Below are positions 61,385 through 64,000 of a stretch of 64,000 bases of DNA, in pieces. The number at the start of each line of letters is the position of its first letter. Positions within the stretch are counted from its first letter, which is position 1. The stretch is from contig CM028888.1 in assembly GCA_016801885.1 (NCBI GenBank), forward strand, positions 6,618,501 to 6,682,500. The letters run 5' to 3'. The notes below the pieces were generated by a model that was not told the origin of the DNA, did no database searches, and saw nothing but the letters and a program-made list of their open reading frames with translations. This stretch comes from Toxotes chatareus. Taxonomy: Eukaryota > Chordata > Actinopteri > Toxotidae. Both the position numbers and the translations under genes were made by a program.

Positions 61385-63966
61385 ATGCCCTCCTCTGTAA
61401 GGGCAGGGAGCCTGAAGGATCCGGAGGTGGCTGAGCTTTTCTTCAAAGAAGACCCAGAGAAGCTTTTCTCAGACCTCCGAGAGATTGGCCATGGCAGCTT
61501 TGGCGCCGTATACTTTGTATGGCAACTACATCCTCACACTGACTCATACAAAAAATATATATATATATTTAAGCTTATCTGTGGACAGGAATTCTAGATG
61601 GTAATAAGGGACATGATCAGTTAAACACAGGAAAAGTGGCAGTTCTGTGTCAAATTTTAATTCTAAGCTGTCCCATAGTGGAGCTGAAATGATTGATTTT
61701 GTGATCCAAAATTAGTCTTTATTTGATTAGCTGCTGTATTGCTTTCTGTGAATAATTCAGTAACTCAAGGCTACTTGACTTGCTACTTAAAGTAAGCGTC
61801 AACCAGCTTTTAATTACATTAGTGATCTTACAGTGTGCCAGAGTTTGTCTCGCAGTTATAAAAAGCAAAGCTATTTGATTGTCAATAAAAAACAGAGGCA
61901 GTTTACGCAAAGTTATTTTTACCAACTCATGACCTTGGTGTTTAATGGCAGGTACAGCAGAGTGATGTGACTCACCCTTAGTTTTTGTTCAGACTTTTGT
62001 TCTTGAACACTGCAGGCCGTGTGGTTAAAAAAAGTACAAGGGGTCTTGAAAAACCCACATCCTTGATAAGAGAACATGTACTGAGAATTAGATGTCCTGT
62101 CTGTTATGGTTGAAATGTGTCCTGACAGTGTACTTTGTGTGTTGCCAGGCACGGGATGTACGCACAAATGAGGTGGTGGCAATTAAAAAGATGTCCTACA
62201 GTGGCAAACAGTCTAATGAGGTGAGACAAGTATGATTATAGTCATGTAACTATAATAAAATATAATATTCCAGATCTTGACCATAAATATTTTCACAGTT
62301 CTTCATTGCTGCGTGTTTTTATAAAGTGATTTCAGGTAGTCCAAGGCCAGATCAAGAGCTGCTGGACTGCAGTGTTAGCGTTGGGTATCATTGCGATTCT
62401 GATTTCAAATCACTTAACCTTACAGCCTCAACGAGGTCACTCCTGTGCACTCACTTTCACTGTTGTCGTCCTAGATACAGCTCATGATCTCAGATTAGCT
62501 ATAATCAGATTACACATAATCTGTGAAGAGAACCACTTTACCCCTATTTGCACTGAAAGACAATCTTCCGCACACACATATAGTAACCTCTAGTGCATAA
62601 AGCCAAGCAGTGCATTACCTGCTTTATTTTTAAGTCCCTTCTTTTTCTCAACAGAAATGGCAGGACATTATAAAGGAGGTGAAGTTTCTTCAGAGGATCC
62701 GGCACCCCAACAGCATAGAATACAAAGGTTGTTACCTCCGTGAGCACACAGCATGGGTAAGGCTCTTGTTTACATGCACAGAGTTGGAAGATTATCTCAT
62801 TCTGCAGTGTGTATGGGTCAATATGTGTCTGTACATTGTTATTCTTGACTTTATGTCTTGTTTCTAGCTGGTGATGGAGTACTGTCTTGGCTCAGCCTCT
62901 GATCTGCTAGAAGGTGAGCAGGTGTTCCACGTGTTTGGGTTTTGTTCTTTTTTTTTGTTAAAAGACATTTCACCCTTCCACAAGAGATGAGATACCGGAC
63001 TGGCTGTCTGTGGACATTGATGTGTCTTCCATCAGCTGATGTTGATTCCTTGTTTTTCCTCATTCAGTTCATAAAAAACCTCTACAAGAAGTAGAGATCG
63101 CTGCCATTACACATGGTGCTCTGCAGGGGCTGGCCTACCTTCATTCCCACAATATGATCCACAGGTGAGGGATTTTTACATGACCTATATTGTTTTTCCA
63201 AAACAACTTCCCCCACATGCCCCCCTGCCCTGACACATCTCTTCACATTTTTCTCTCTCTCTCAGGGATGTGAAGGCAGGTAACATCCTGCTGACTGAGC
63301 CTGGGCAGGTCAAACTGGCAGACTTTGGCTCAGCTTCCATCGCCTCACCTGCCAACTCTTTTGTGGGAACGCCATATTGGTAAGTGAAAACTGAAAGAAT
63401 CAAGTGTGTATGTGATAAATGTTGCACTGACCAAAATGTTGATTTTATGAACAGTCTCTAATTGAGTGTCTGCTTAAGGAAGCAGTGATTCATGAAATGG
63501 ATTTGCCTGTAAAAAGAATTTGCCCCTATTTACATATTCACACACAAATAAAGAGCCGCCTGCTGAAATATTCAAATGCTTTGCGGCTGTTATTGCTCAG
63601 GGCAGTGTGTGCTCTGGATTGAGACATCATCTTCAGAAGGGGGTTGCTGCTTTTTTTGATGTTATTTGTTATGCCGAGAAACTACTTTCATGAGTGATGT
63701 GAAACACCATTGTTTAATTCCAAAGGATAAAAGTGACAGTGCAGAGATTTGTAGTAAAACAAACATACTTTTTTCACGTTTTAAGAAGTTTTGCAGGACT
63801 GAGTGTCAGAAAGTTACATCTCTCTTTCTGTGTTTCCTACCCCCCACTTCATCTTTCTCCTCAACTTCACCCAGGATGGCCCCTGAGGTGATTCTAGCTA
63901 TGGACGAAGGCCAGTATGATGGGAAGGTGGATGTCTGGTCCTTGGGGATCACCTGTATAGAACTAG
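61385..63966 (+). CDS. taok1: TAOK1 serine/threonine kinase, N-terminal part (runs off the window)
   Basis: STE20-family MAP3K that activates MKK3/MKK6 and JNK/p38 and phosphorylates Hippo kinases. Seven exons lie in the window: 61385-61516, 62149-62220, 62655-62756, 62868-62913, 63068-63164, 63266-63379, 63875-63966 (655 nt, 218 residues; all GT-AG). The N-terminus MPSSVRAGSLKDPEVAELFFKEDPEKLF matches TAOK1, not TAOK3 (which lacks the MPS..RAGS leader). Kinase motifs: glycine loop GHGSFGAV, VAIKK (Lys57), HRDVKAGN (Asp151), DFG (Asp169), activation-loop Ser181, GTPYWMAPE, DVWSLGITC. Human has I in HRDIK. The last donor splits after GAACTAG. The rest of the kinase domain and the long coiled-coil C-terminus lie beyond the right edge. 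Whether it is the a or b teleost paralogue is not decided. Confidence 0.95.
61517..62148. other. TAOK1 intron between coding exons 1 and 2
   Basis: AT-rich intron with a (TA)n run near 61553-61569. Nothing else recognised. Confidence 0.65.
63380..63874. other. TAOK1 intron before activation-segment exon
   Basis: Ends in a long pyrimidine-rich acceptor tract (CATCTTTCTCCTCAACTTCACCCAG, in parts) at 63849-63874. An open frame crosses from the intron into the next exon but is not part of the protein. No other feature recognised. Confidence 0.65.
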
Positions 63967-64000
63967 GTAGGTGACAGTGTGTGTGTATTATATCTATTGA

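Overview
The window is nuclear DNA from a ray-finned fish. It is AT-rich, carries long (TG)n microsatellites and decayed Tc1-like transposons, and has short-intron vertebrate genes with GT-AG introns. The protein matches are to vertebrate OVCA2, SMG6 and TAOK1, and a vertebrate-specific miR-212/132 locus is present. A percomorph teleost is my best guess, from compact introns and a repeat near position 1 that looks like a common percomorph element; the species cannot be fixed from this.

Layout: 1-14.1 kb is gene-poor, with fish repeats, a decayed Tc1 transposon (6.5-7.2 kb) and a roughly 430 bp segment present twice (5.15 and 11.76 kb). OVCA2 is a two-exon serine hydrolase gene on + (14374-17090). 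From 17.3 to 23 kb is non-coding, with a TATA-like promoter candidate at 19.47 kb and a (TG)n tract at 21.5 kb. miR-132 and miR-212 lie on the minus strand (23.2 and 23.7 kb). Upstream of them (25.3-28.7 kb on the + map) is a CpG-rich control region with two REST/NRSF RE1 elements facing each other, cAMP-response elements, and a TATA box followed by a splice donor that I read as the first exon of the primary miRNA transcript. From 28.7 to 35.6 kb I see no gene, only simple-sequence tracts. SMG6 is complete on + (19 coding exons, 35779-47377; 1662 codons). TAOK1 begins on + with a non-coding first exon near 52.2-52.6 kb and a long first intron; seven coding exons (61385-63966), covering the kinase domain as far as subdomain IX, lie inside and the gene runs off the right edge.

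The genes do not form one pathway. OVCA2 is a small alpha/beta hydrolase, SMG6 is the nonsense-mediated decay endonuclease, and TAOK1 is a stress/Hippo/JNK-p38 MAP3K. The miRNA pair is an activity-regulated neuronal locus, and the sequence shows both CREB-type and REST-type sites around its predicted promoter. Gene order is an OVCA2 - miR-132 - miR-212 - SMG6 block as in tetrapods, but SMG6 is flipped relative to the human order, HIC1 and DPH1 are not found, and TAOK1 (distant on the same human chromosome) is the next neighbour.

Exon boundaries were placed by hand from reading frame plus GT/AG signals. The SMG6 exon lengths sum to a multiple of three with an intact frame. Family assignments rest on recalled family sequences, not a search.
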